Source: Undaria pinnatifida (lineage: Eukaryota > Sar > Phaeophyceae > Laminariales > Alariaceae). From it: a stretch of DNA of 64,000 bases. Positions within the stretch are counted from its first letter, which is position 1. Each line of letters starts with the position of its first letter. A model generated the notes under the pieces. That model was given only the letters and a program-made list of their open reading frames with translations, did not search any database and had not been told where the DNA came from. Location: positions 4,585,090 to 4,649,089 of the forward strand of contig JABAKD010000028.1 in NCBI GenBank assembly GCA_012845835.1, read 5' to 3'. Both the position numbers and the translations under genes were made by a program. Shown in pieces: positions 42,530 to 53,439 of this stretch.

Positions 42530-43135
42530 TTTAGACTGGGGGGGGGAGAGAGAAAGGGCGGGGAGGTGGAAGGCTGGGGGGGCATGGGAGGTGGGCAGCG
42601 GGAGAGGGGAGGGGGAAGGTGTATTCAGTTTGTGGATGGCCGTAGTCGTATGACCACAGACTCTCGCATCCATATTATGCCAGGACGGAGCACGTCGGGT
42701 TGTTACCAACCAGGCAGACATTGCTTGCACCAAGCGCAAAGTCCCGTGAGGTGTTCGGCGAGTCGTATGAAGGGTGAACTGCGTATGTCGGTACCTTTTG
42801 CCTGCTTTCTTGCTTGTGGATGGCAGCGCCAGTGAGGTTCTTTTCGTTCTAGTGTGACCACTCCAGAGACAGGAGAGGGAGGGGGAGGGGACACGGGGGC
42901 TGTAGGAGGGGGGGGGGGGAAGGGGGTCTCAATTTGTGGTTGGGGGGAGGGAACGGGGAGGGGGGGAGCGGGGGGGTGGGGCGGGTGAGGGGGAGTGAGG
43001 GGAGAGGAGGCTGGGAGGGCCGGGGGGAAGGGCCGGGAGGGGGTCGGAGGGAGGGGGGGGGGGGAGGGGGGAGGGGGGTACGGGGGGGGGCGGAGGGGAT
43101 GGGGGGAGGGGGAGGGGGGGTGGAAGGGAGCTTGT
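42530..43135. repeat. Second G-rich region with a shared spacer module
   Basis: G-rich blocks at 42538-42620 and 42870-43135 flank 250 bases of ordinary sequence. The spacer TATTCAGTTTGTGGATGGC .. GTCGTATGACCACAGAC .. CTCGCATCC recurs in altered form at 41690-41745, 47365-47425 and 47455-47510, always beside a G run. Confidence 0.8.
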
Positions 43136-44544
43136 TTTAGGTAAGACAGTCAGAGAGGCTCGGTACCCGCGGTAGGCAAGAAACTCGACGAAAGAAACGG
43201 CGTCTCAGGTTCGTGTTACACTAATCCCCATGCATTGGCCAACCGTACCCTGTGCTCAGCGTTGGCAGCAAAATAAGAAATTGGAACCCCGACGTCAAGT
43301 TGACATGTCTTGCTATTGGATAGCGGGCGCCTTTCGTACTCGAATAACACAATTGTCGGTGTCCCTTTTTCCTGTGTGTGTTCAATAGTTAACCTCTTGG
43401 GACTTCATAGGTAATGATTGACGAAATTGAAAACGACGATTTACAGCGTCAATTACATGAAAAAAAGCGAGCTGTTGGCTCAGGGGAGGTTGTTAGGTTA
43501 CGTTCTACGTTCTTCAACCGCAGTTCAAGGAAGGTGTACGACACGCTGTAACAACAGCATGACCCTAAGCGTCTTGCCACGTGTCCACACTGGACGATCA
43601 AGTAGGCCACACATCTGGATTTGTTTGAATCGAATTCGCTGATTCCCCACAGGGTCAATTTACCTTCCGCCAATATTGTGCAATGCATAGTTGGTTCAAA
43701 AAGCAAAGGCTGACACAATACACCGGGTACAGCAGTAGTAGTAGTACCACTATCACCCAATCCAATTATCCTTCCCTGAGTGTGTACTGTACAGGCTCGC
43801 GACCGCGGGTCCGGTTGTATCAGCTCCGAGGACTTCTCCTCGTAGGCTCGTGATGTGTTTGTCCAAATTGCAAAAGTCCCGTTCGTTATCACACGGGGAG
43901 CTGCCATGCTATCGGCCATGGATCTTCTCTTTCATCTCTCAAAAGTTCACTAGAAACGCAAACGGCGAAAATTGAGCTCCCTGACAAATTGTATCCAACT
44001 CTTATATGTACACGGTAGACTGCCCCATAATACGACCACAACGGTACAGCACCCTCCAAACGTCCATCTCGGAACTACCACCCACTAGTTGACTCAGACA
44101 GAGTAGCTTTGATAAACATCGCTGTCCGTACACTGGGCAATTATCAAGTCCAACAAATCGGGGCCATTTTCATCTCGACCGAAGATCAACCGCGTCTACT
44201 GACCGTGAACAACGATTATCAGCATCCGTGTCATCACCAATGCATCTTCAAATATTCCACGCTCCACGCGTCACACCTCCAATAGCGCATCCAACTTGCC
44301 GAAACCCATACTACACACAGAATGTGTATTCCAGTACCATAGGCACCCGCAAAACGGCAAAACCAACCCCGGGCATGCACTGTCCACACACGGCCTTGGC
44401 GACGGACCTCTAGCTGAGGCTGCGTCAGGCCCTATTAGCGTCCTACGCAGAATCTCGAAGTCAGAAAACTATAAACTCAAACTTCAGAAAAAAACTAAAA
44501 ATCGGCAACTCGGATCCGGGGAGGTCCCCCCCAAAACCACACTA
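43136..44544. other. No recognised gene; 156-codon minus frame at 43449-43919
   Basis: The frame has protein-like passages (AELIQPDP-like SSELIQPDPRSRACTVHTQ and PTMHCTILAEGKLTLWGI) and lies downstream of a gypsy element on the same strand, so it may be a retroelement or host exon. I cannot name it. At 44525-44535 a GGGGGGGA run on the minus strand is placed like a polypurine tract after the gypsy stop. Confidence 0.3.
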
Positions 44545-46550
44545 TGATCTCTCAAACAGCGCATACCGCTGTACAAGCACCAGCTCCTGCTTCGCCTTCA
44601 GCCGCAGCGCCTTGAGCTCTTTCGCAGGCACGGCCGGCGCGTTATGGAGCACGCATGACACCGGGTCCCACAGGTGCTCTCCGCCACCTCTGGTCCTTCC
44701 CAGGCCAACCTGACAACGGCGTCGTGGCCTCTTTCAGCCCGCTTGTTTGACGAGATGCTCCGCATGTCGTACTCGCCATTTGCTAGAAACCGTTGAGGAG
44801 CTCGCCGGTGATCTCGAGTATGGCATCGCCGTAAAACTGCACTCCCCCAACATGGACGCCGCGCAGTTCACCTTTTGCCAGGTGCTGCACCGCATACAAT
44901 TGCTCTTTGTCGTCGTTGGCAACACGCCACGGTCCGGTCCGGTCCAGCCACGGTCCGAGCTTGCGGTGTTTGCCGTGCCTGAACACTCGAGCCACCAGAA
45001 CTTAATCGCCGTGAAAAGCGGAAGTCGTGGTTTGGCTGGCGGATATTCACACGCCTTCGCCCGCACCGCTATTTCACCGGGCTAAAGCCACACCGTCATG
45101 GGCTCCACGCGCGCAGCTGGGTCGCCCAATAACGCCCGACTGAATGCGTCACGATTCATGCCAAGAACGATATCTCACAGCATCTTGGCATATTCAGGCG
45201 GTAAGCCATGGTCAACAGCGTCATCAACCGCCGTGTCCAATGCGCCCACGCGACCCTGCATGTCTACCTCGGAACTCTATAACGTCATGAGTCCTTGAGA
45301 CAGCAGCGTATGACGCCATCGTCCACGTCACCTGGCGCGTCGCCGCCCGATCCGAGCGCCATGAAAGTCATCGCCGCCAGCAGCACAGAACCAGCGTTGG
45401 GCTCACCTACAACACGAATTATAAGCTCCATCCCAGCGCCATCTTCACGCCCGAGTGCCTTCAGTACGGATGCCTTGCGCTGCGCCATGGCAATGATGCC
45501 GTGTTTCTCTCTCGTCGTCTTCTACCCGATGATAACCACGTCCCCTCCCCCAGGAGCCACGACGAATGGCATTTCAAACCGGACTGATCCCCATGGAGTT
45601 TCGATTGTTCAGTCCAGCGGACACGACCGTATCTCAATATCACGTCGTCATAACACGCGCATGCCCAACAAACGCCTGCGTTAACGCGGTTTGAGTCATC
45701 CCCGGCTGTCCCCGCAAGGCCTCTATTAGCCCCTCCGACATTGCTATAATCCCTGAACCAGAATCCATGAGCACCTTGACCTCAACAGCCGGGGAAGCAC
45801 CGGGAACCGCAAGACGCCCCGCGGCATGCTGCGTCAGGGCCTCCAAATGCGGTTCGGTCTCCATCGCATCCACGCTGGTATCGCCACATTCGTCAGGCTG
45901 CAAAACCGAGACACGCGCCTACGAAAAGTTGCTGAACTGTCCACGCCACTGCTACGACGCGGTTGCCGGCGGCTGCACCGGAACGGAGTAAAAAGCTGGT
46001 GCTGCATTCTGCGGCCCAGTGCTCTGGGAAACATGGAGCTGCACCGTCTCGGTGCGCCCGGTGTCCAGTGCCGGCACCTTCTCCCGCGGCACGCAAATGT
46101 ACAAGTATTCATTATCATCCTGTGCGTAGACGCTTCAGTCGTAGCAGGTTCAGTTCCGTAATTACCACTTTTGAGGTGGTATTGTACCCACTAGCTCGAG
46201 AGGCAGCAGACTCAGGAGCCATCCCGATGATCTTGCTCCGGGTATGCTGAGCGGGGCCGTTTTAAGACTGCTGCTGCCACTTGGAGGTTTGGCCGTGACG
46301 TTGGCCATGAACGCCTTTCCCCGCCTTACCCAGCTGGCTTTGGGGGCAATTCCACTGCTTGTGACCGTGCTTGCCACGCACAAAATACTCGCTGTTGTCG
46401 TACCGACGGCTTCGCCCTGTTTTCACGCCAGCGGCCTTGACACTCTCGCGTGAGTCGTGCTCGTCAGCGGCGTTTCCCTGCGGCTTGGTCCCCGCTGCAG
46501 CCACCAACCTAGCGTCACGCCGCTTCGCCGTTTGCCGGCAAGCCATCCCA
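44545..46550 (-). pseudogene. Ty3/gypsy element: gag end, protease and chromodomain end, with RT-RH-IN core deleted
   Basis: In coding order: a degraded zinc knuckle (GKHGHKQWNCPQSQ, about 46400), an aspartic protease (VLMDSGSGIIAMSEGLIEAL, 45780-45725), a linker (MAQRKASVLKALGRED at 45488; DAVDHGLPPEYAKMLRDIV at about 45215), then the pre-RT motif RVEPMTVWL. Within 60 bases come HRKLGPWLDRTGPWRVAND and LRGVHVGGVQFYGDAILEIT, the C-terminal integrase region, and EHLWDPVSCVLHNAPAVPAK, the end of a chromodomain-like tail, with a stop at 44545. About 3 kb of reverse transcriptase, RNase H and integrase core is missing. Several stops and shifts; inactive. Confidence 0.85.
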
Positions 46551-46699
46551 CGGTAAGGGTGCAGCAGGTTCTAAAAATTTTCTAAGATATCTCACACCGA
46601 AAAATGACTTCGATGTCGTTCGTTCGCGCAATTCGACCAAAGCTTCTATGCCCCAATCTTAAACCAGACTGTACTCGTAAACTAATTAGGCTAACCGGT

Positions 46700-47024
46700 A
46701 GTTCCTAACTTTTGAGGAGCTCAACCGCCCAGATCCACTTTGGCAAAAAACGTGCAACCCCTACCGTGGAATGACTCCGGCGTGCAGCATCGTTGGCCTC
46801 GATGGAGGATTAGTCTCGTTGCTGCTTGGTAATTATGTTGAACAGTGGGTCGGGATGATGCATTGCGATATCGAATCGCATCTTCCTTTCCACATTGTGG
46901 CGGAACTCGAGTTTGGCTCGATTCCCGCAGCTCTTTCCTTGACCAGCACATTTCCATGCTTCGGCATGTACTGCGAATCATCGGGCTTCACCGCCTCCCC
47001 GAGTCCGTTATTTTCGCTGGCCAC
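46700..47024 (-). pseudogene. Possible gypsy-type reverse-transcriptase fragment
   Basis: The minus frames contain FHGRGCTFFAKVDLGG, resembling the FAKLDL..GY motif of gypsy reverse transcriptases, with decayed flanks. It lies upstream of the gag end of the neighbouring gypsy element, so it is either a second element or a rearranged piece. Confidence 0.35.
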
Positions 47025-47989
47025 ATTTTTTCATGAACACCCTACTGTCTACCGGCCCGCTCCGTTCCATCTTCGGCACACGGAATATCTGGTGGCAAAA
47101 TCGTCGTTCCTCGTCTGCTGAACATCTAGGCCAGAAATGTTTTGAGCTCCCACAAAGAAGGTAGATGAAAACCAAGTGAAAAAGCACTAAAAAGTAAAAC
47201 TACTTACTGTATGCACGACGTCTACCTCCCTTCTGTGCCTACTTTCCACTTAAAATCGCTCTCTTCCCACCTGCAATAACCTCGCTCCACCTTTCCTTTA
47301 TCATTGCATGCTGTATTGTCGACCCTTCCGGCCTATTCGGGCGACGACAAATATTTTTTTCTGCGGGGACGGGGGTACTCATTTCATGCATAACGGTAGT
47401 AATATGGTCATAGACCCTCGCATCCCTACAATGGTTGGGGAGGGGGGGGGCACTCATTTGTCGCGTGCCTTGTTCCTTTGATCATAGTCTATGAATCTCT
47501 GCAGAGACAGAACACGGTTCCTACAACTAATTGGGGGGGGGGGGGGCATTAATTTTCTGTAGTATGTAGTTTGGTGTCGTTGATTCCGATAATATTGTGG
47601 TCCCCTGCGACCTAGGAAGAGTGTAGACAAAACCGTTTTCAAAGGTGGGTTACGGTAGATGTACGTGGGGCCATATATATAACACGTGGTCAGATAGGAG
47701 TACTGCAGTGCGTCACCCAAGTCGGTGGTGAATTCCTCCCTCCGCACAGAGGCCATACAGAACGCTCGGAGGCAGCGTCCCCAGGTCGTTCCGACTGCGA
47801 GGTGACGCTTTGCTGGCGTTTCGGAGTCGGGAGGGTCGCGGAGCTCCGGTTGCAGCTGCCCGATGGCTGGGGAGTAGGTCTTCGTGCGTCGTCGCTGCCG
47901 CCGCAAATGACTTCTTCTCCGAGCTCTCGGCCTCCGCGATGTCTCGCTATGCCTGCTGGACGCGACGCATCCGCTAGAACATCTAGCAC
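47025..47989. repeat. G-run spacer modules, otherwise unrecognised
   Basis: Modules TACTCATTTCATGCAT .. TATGGTCATAGAC .. CTCGCATCC (47370-47428) and CACTCATTTGTCGCGTGCC .. GATCATAGTCTATGAATC (47452-47502) each sit beside G runs (47440, 47530). A minus frame at 47690-48001 (SLTQRVLDVLADASRP-like) may be a gag remnant. Confidence 0.45.
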
Positions 47990-48880
47990 TCGTTGAGTCA
48001 ATTCTACTGCGGCTGCCGTGCTCGAGGAGCCGCCACAGGCGTTCCAGGGTCTGGGTAATCAGGTCGCTGGACTGTCCGATTTTCTTCGTATTCGTTCAAT
48101 TTTCGCCCCGCCGACGCCCTCCTCAGCTCCGAGCCGGGAGGTGGCCAGAGTAATCTGTCTACTCATAACGTGGCATAGGATCGTTTGCTTTTTTTGTTTT
48201 GTCTTCGTTCTGCATATTTTAGCTAGACACTGCTCCCCCTCGCGGGGCTGTACGTAGTGTCACCTGTCCGTTTCGTGTATTTGTCGCTTGCTCATCTCCC
48301 CCCCTCACCATGCTGGCGGTCCGCGGGAGGGTTTGGGCTTGATTTCCCGTGTCATAGCGCCTAAGCGTTTCCTTCACCTGCAATTACTAGCGTTTTTCAC
48401 GGTGGCTGCAGAGCCGGTCCGTTCAGAGGTGTGGGGGGGGATTTTGATTAGGTTTTGAGGAGCCGCATCCTCGACTCATGTTCTAGTTCGTAGAACCGAG
48501 GTTTCTCCGAGTTTCCCGAATTTCTGCACATACGGCTCATCAGGGTGGGCTAGTGTTATGGTACGGCCTTCAAATTGAGTGCAGTTACCTCAAGATTGGT
48601 GAATTGGCCTGATTTTGTGTTGTTGGGATGGCGATTGGTATTCGGGATATCGTGAGACAGGGAGGGCATGTGCCCTCCATTCTCAGATGACCATCACGAT
48701 TCTGTGGGAATAATATCAAGTTGCTTCTCTCCTGCTTCTGAGCTTGAGAAAGTGAGTAATACATCGAGGATATGCTTAGTTCGCAGACCTGCAGGGATAC
48801 ACTGTGTTCCGCCAGCAACTTAGCAGTAATCAGAGCAATACCGATCTCCTCTATAGTGCCGGAATTTCCGGCTGGCACAT
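47990..48880 (-). repeat. Dispersed repeat S, copy 1 (minus orientation)
   Basis: Read on the minus strand: GCAGGTCTGCGAACTAAGC, TCCTCGATGTATTACTCACTTTC, CATGCCCTCCCTGTCTC, AACACTAGCCCACCCTGATGAG, GGTTCTACGAACTAGA, GATGCGGCTCCTCAAA and GAGCTGAGGAGGGCGTCGG in order. The same succession is at 52290-53330 (plus) and partly at 49820-50090 (plus). Possibly an LTR or a non-autonomous element; termini not fixed. Confidence 0.75.
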
Positions 48881-49092
48881 ATCACTATACCGGGACCGAG
48901 ATCGTGTCAAAGGTATCCGCTCCTCTGACGCCAGTCCGGAAGACTTCCATGCGTCAAGCTGAGTCCCTTTCGGTGGGCAAAGACGTGGTCCAGAATAGAC
49001 CACAGAACGTGGCAGGGCCTGATGAGGACCGCCCCGATCCTGGCCCTCGTGAAAGCTCTTCGCACGGCCCATGACGACGCCAAGACACCACC

Positions 49093-49823
49093 ATGCGATG
49101 GCTGAACCCGGAGGATACGCAGCTGGAGCTCCGCCGTCGCAAGAACGAGAATCGGCATAGGGGACAAGACCGCCGCCGCGGAGGTGGGCGTTCTGGCGGT
49201 GGCGATGGTGGTTGTGACAGTGGCCATGGTAGTTCTGGCGGCGGAAATTGTGATGGTGGCGGCAGCCACGGTGGTGGTAGCAGCTCCCACCACCCTCGTG
49301 GAGGAGGTGGCGGTAACGGAGGCGGCGGCAACATGTCAGGATCTGGGGCAGGTGACGGAACACCCGAACGCCGTCATGGCGGTGGTTTAGGGAGACCAAC
49401 CGGGGAAATGGTGGCTGCAGCTCGAGGAGCGGTCAAGGTGGACGCAGGGATGGCGCGACCAACCATCCCCGCGACGGCACATCGAGCTCTTCCAGCTCGA
49501 CCGCGGGTTCGAACGCAGACCAGGGCGAGGTCAAGGTGGTGGCGAGAAAAAAGCAAGTGATTCCTTCCCTGGTGGATATGTCTTCCTCCGCCGAGCGCCT
49601 GAGCAAATTGATCGTGACAGATGATCGCGGTAGCCCTGTTTCTTCATATTTGGCCCTCGCTCGTACCTCCGCGATGGCCACTGCCCCTGCCACGGCCAAG
49701 GCCACGCTTGATGACTCGGCCAAGCGTGCCTACATCAAGATTGGTGAAACCCATCGTAATTTCAAGCGGAGGTTCGTGTCATGCCGACGACGCCATTTTT
49801 TAAGTTGCTGGTGTGACAGAGTA
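49093..49823 (+). CDS. Gly-rich then coiled frame, unrecognised retroelement-like
   Basis: A Gly/Ser-rich frame (49093-49560) gives way, by overlap or frameshift, to a frame open from about 49400 to 49823. The latter encodes NRGNGGCSSRSGQGG, SSSSSTAGSNADQGEVK, SLVDMSSSAERLSKLI and AKRAYIKIGETHRNFKRR. Charged, low-complexity and flanked by two divergent copies of repeat S, it might be the ORF of that repeat. No domain recognised. Confidence 0.3.
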
Positions 49824-50095
49824 TCCCCGCAGGTCTGCCAATTAAGCATGTCCTCGGTGTTACCCACTTTCTTATTCTCAGACGTAGGAGAGAAGCAGCT
49901 TGATAGCGAGAAGCATCTTGATAGGGTTTCCCACAGAATTGTAATGTCCATCTGAGCAGAGAGGGTACATGCCCTCCCTCTCTCACGTTTATCCCGGATA
50001 CCAAACGGCATCCTGACAATACAAAAACGAGCCAATTGCCTATTTTTGAGGAAATTATCGACAATTCCAAGGCCGTAACATAACAATACTGCCAT
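49824..50095 (+). repeat. Dispersed repeat S, copy 2 (truncated)
   Basis: CGCAGGTCTGCCAATTAAGC, CATGTCCTCGGTGTTACCC, CATGCCCTCCCTCTCTCACG and AAGGCCGTAACATAACAATA match repeat S, then similarity ends just before the AACACTAGCCCACCC part. Confidence 0.75.
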
Positions 50096-51159
50096 CGTTC
50101 GTTGTTTTTTCGCGTATATGCCAAGATGACGTCACGGGTACTAAACGGGTAACCCGGGCACTATGTAGGGACTTCTACTGCACGTCGCTTCCTGCTGTAA
50201 GCTCAACCACCACCACCGCATGTGGGATTTTCCTATGATCGGTTAGTTACGGTAGGTGTACGACTCATGCTACGGTACAGGCTCACCATTTTTTTTCGAG
50301 CAGCTGCTTGCTCACTTGAGAAGGTCTTCCACTGAACCCAACTGCAAAAATTTAATGGAGATGTATTGTATGAGTCGTTCTACTGTAGCCCCCCCCAACT
50401 TTTCTTTAGCGAAATCGCCGGTTTTGAAACCAGCTCCTATGATGTATGATGTATGGTACCGGCCGTATCTCCTCAAACATAGTGTCCCTTGCCACCCCGA
50501 CGTCATCGTTCGATAGCTCTTTGCAAACCAAAAAAATATACGAATTGTTTTGTTTCGTCAACGTCCTTCCCCTTTTGTCGAGCAGCCATGAAACGTTCGT
50601 TAAAGAAAAGCGCCGGTTTCGGGGGGAGGGTGTCGTAGAATCAGTCCTATATACTTCGTATGTATTAATGAAAAGTGTAACCCGATGAACAATACCATGA
50701 GCTACGGTAGTAGGTATGAGGTATGCGACGTAGGCTACGATAGAGGTAGCGCTTTTCGTCTGAAATGGTTTCCTGGATGACGGGGATTCTTAACCCAAAA
50801 TCGTCGGGGAAAAAAACATTTTTATTTTTGTATGGTTTTCGTCGTGTACCTAGGCCGTGGAATTTTTTTCATCCGGTAATAGTTTTGTTTTTTTCCAAAT
50901 CAGTTCTTAGCCGAGAGGCCTTAAGCTCCCAAATTGATGAAGCATCAGAAAAAAAGTGCTGCGCAGCACCTCTTGGACCGAAGAGTCATCCCACGAGAGG
51001 GGATGCATTTTGGGGGTTAAGTAATGTTTCTGGTAATGTCCCTGGTAACGTTCCTGGTAACGTTCCTGTCCGATGGACCTCCTCAAGTGAGGAACCACCG
51101 CTTAGTAATTACTCAAGTAATTTCACGAGTGTGTATATAGATATGTACTTTAGGACTAA
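50096..51159. other. No recognised gene; 12-bp tandem repeat at 51022-51070
   Basis: Four copies of a GGTAA(T/C)GTTCCT-like 12-mer lie near 51022-51070. A 133-codon plus frame covers them (GNVPGNVPGNVP), so the repeat would be translated if it were a gene, but no start context or family supports that. Words TACGGTAG occur several times. Confidence 0.45.
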
Positions 51160-51310
51160 GGCATAGAAGCTTGTTGGTCGGGTTGTGCGAGCAAATGCCT
51201 TCGAAGTCGTTTTTCGGGTGAGATATTCACCTCCTCCTCATGTTATTGGAGCTCAGAAGATTCTTAGAATCTGCCACACCCCTGCTGTGGGATGGCTCTA
51301 AACAATGAAA
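51160..51310 (+). repeat. Copy of the insert found in the copia RNase H region
   Basis: TTGGTCGGGTTGTGCGAGCA, GGAGCTCAGAAGATTC and CACACCCCTGCTGTGGGATG match 39999-40112 in order. Confidence 0.55.
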
Positions 51311-51730
51311 GGCATCTAGCGATTGTTGGGTAGAGGAGCGATGTCGTTCGGGGGGGGGAGGGGAACAGAACGAAAAGCGGTAAACGTCTATCATCATAGC
51401 ACGCGTCGTACGTGGGACAATATGACTTATACGACAATGTCATGTGTTCAGAAAGAAGTACGTCCCCGTAAGTTCAACAGTCGCCAACCATTATCTTATT
51501 TGTCGATCCTTGGTATTTGGAAGCCGGCGCTGTTGGTGTTTGAAAAACGTTGACTTTTCTTCGAAAAGAGCATACTTACATCAGAGAGGTCTCCGACAGT
51601 GCGGTCTGAGTAAGCCGGTATCCCGATATAGGGCGGTCAAAATCGCTTGGCGCAACTGGGAAATTTCGCTCATAACCCGGAATGAGCAAGGTGAGGCGGC
51701 TTCCCCCAATAAGGCGGTCACATTCATCAA

Positions 51731-52012
51731 GGCGTCGGTAGGGGGAGTACCCCGTTTTTCAATACCACCGGGTGTGAGTCACTCGCACTCGAGTGACTCT
51801 ATGCCACAACGTCAAAAACCGCTCCAAGCCCATTGCTTCGAGCACCGCAACAAACCATTCGATTGGGGATTCATATCAAAAAATTGAAACAGCACGAAAG
51901 CCCAAGACCCCAAGGAACGGGGGGGGGTCACTCGCGCGAGTGACCTCCAGCCACTGCGAAACGAAAGGTCGAAAATGGGGCCCTCCCTACCGTACGTACC
52001 CTTGGTCTATTG
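51731..52012 (+). mobile_element. MITE family M, copy 3
   Basis: Ends GCGTCGGTAGGGGGAGTACC and, reversed, GACCAAGGGTACGTACGG. It contains GTGAGTCACTCGCACTCGAG near the left and TCACTCGCGCGAGTGACC near the right, with GGGGATTCATATC and GCACGAAAGC in the middle, the same layout as the copies at 23406 and 38461. Confidence 0.72.
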
Positions 52013-52049
52013 CTCTTGCTCGCCGCCGCCTTGCTGGGGGACCCCTACT

Positions 52050-52282
52050 GTGTCATACTGCATCATACTGTATCATACTGCATCATGCTGTATCATACTG
52101 TATCATACTGTATCATACTGCATCATACTGTATCATACTGCACCATACTGTATCATATACTGCACCATACTGTATCATACTGCATCATAATGTATCATAC
52201 TGTATCATACTGCACCATACTGTATCTTACTCTATCATACAGTATCATACTGTATCATACTGCATCATACTGTATCATACTG
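52050..52282. repeat. 10-bp minisatellite (TATCATACTG)n, about 23 units
   Basis: Alternating TGTATCATAC and TGCATCATAC units with a few variants. Its 10-base period shifts frame at each unit, so translation gives a repeating Y-C-I-I-L-Y-H-T pattern in all frames; these are not genes. Confidence 0.97.
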
Positions 52283-52289
52283 TTAAATT

Positions 52290-53330
52290 AAAGGTGAGGG
52301 ATACAGAGTGCCCCCTGCAGGTCTGCCAATTGAGCAGGTCCTCGGAGAGTACTCACTTTCGTTCCTTCGTAGAGATGTAACTTTATTCGTTTCCACCAGA
52401 GCCCGGGATAGCTTCTGAAATCGGAGGCACGTGCCTTCGATCTACTTCCTAACTTTCCCGAATATAAACGCCAACCTTATCATACAAAACCTCTCCAAAT
52501 GATATCAAATTCGGATAATTACAGGCCTTTCGAGGGCGTATCTTAACACTAGCCCACCCTGATGAGTCGCATATGCAGAAATATGGGAGATTCGGGGAAG
52601 CTCCGGTTCTACGAACTAGACCATGAGTCGAAGATGCGGCTCCTCAAAGCCCACTCCCACACCTCTAACCGTCTGGCTATGGAGCCAGGAACACGCGAAG
52701 AAAAGCAGTAGAAAAAAACGCAGACCCTACAACAAAGCAATAGTCACCCGTCAAAAACCTGCCGCATGCCGCCGGTGTGGCGCGGGGGGCAGAAAAGGCT
52801 CTAGAACCTACCGCATGCCGCCGGTGTGGCGGGGGGGGCAGGACAGGCTCTACGGCAAACCAACCACAGAAAAGGTACTATGGCGAGGCGAGCCCTCGTC
52901 GATATGGAGGGGAACACAGGCGCTTAAACAAAAGAGAAGTCATGCGAAAAACCTCCCGCGGGCCATCGGCAAGGCGGGGGGTTAGACGAGGAAACGACAA
53001 ATACCCGGGATGGAAGGTGACAACACCTACAGCCCCGATAGGGGAGGAAGTGTTTAGACGAAAAAAAACAAAGAAGAACAAATACAACACATAAATGATA
53101 AAAAAAATGACACACAGACCCGTACATAGCCCTGTACCACGTTACGCGCGAACAGGGTACCCTGGTCGCCCCCCGGCTCTGGGCTGAGGAGGGCGTCGGC
53201 AGGGCGAAATTGAACAATGACGAAAAGGCGACAGCCCTGCGCCTCAGATAGCGGCATTTTACCCGAACCATGACCCGGCGCTGAGCAGGGGGTTCGGCAG
53301 GACAGAAAGAAAAACAAGAACCGCTCCAAA
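52290..53330 (+). repeat. Dispersed repeat S, copy 3 (plus orientation, most complete)
   Basis: GCAGGTCTGCCAATTGAGC, GTACTCACTTTCG, AACACTAGCCCACCCTGATGAG, TGCGGCTCCTCAAAG, TACGTTACGCGC-like and GGGCTGAGGAGGGCGTCGGC occur in the same order as in copy 1 on the other strand. A short GCATGCCGCCGGTGTGGCG duplication lies at 52763-52850. Confidence 0.72.
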
Positions 53331-53439
53331 ACCCGACGAAGACTCTCAGGACACTACGAACAACCCAAAGACAAAGACTCAAAACTCATAATAACTCAAT
53401 AAAATGAAAAACTACGGAGGAACGGTGGCGGCTTGAAAG

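Noticed and set aside
48505-48545. Hammerhead-ribozyme-like core CTGATGAG..GAAA in repeat S (also at 52571)
   Set aside because: The core words are present in both copies, but stem II would be only 2-4 bp, an extra base precedes GAAA, and no convincing stems I and III with a UH cleavage site are visible. A proper covariance-model search could revive it.
52049-52282. CRISPR-like array
   Set aside because: Period is 10 bp with no unique spacers; a simple minisatellite in a eukaryotic context.
51793-52380. 195-residue protein with YCIILYHTASYC repeats
   Set aside because: The 10-bp minisatellite reads the same in all frames; three overlapping frames give the same peptide.
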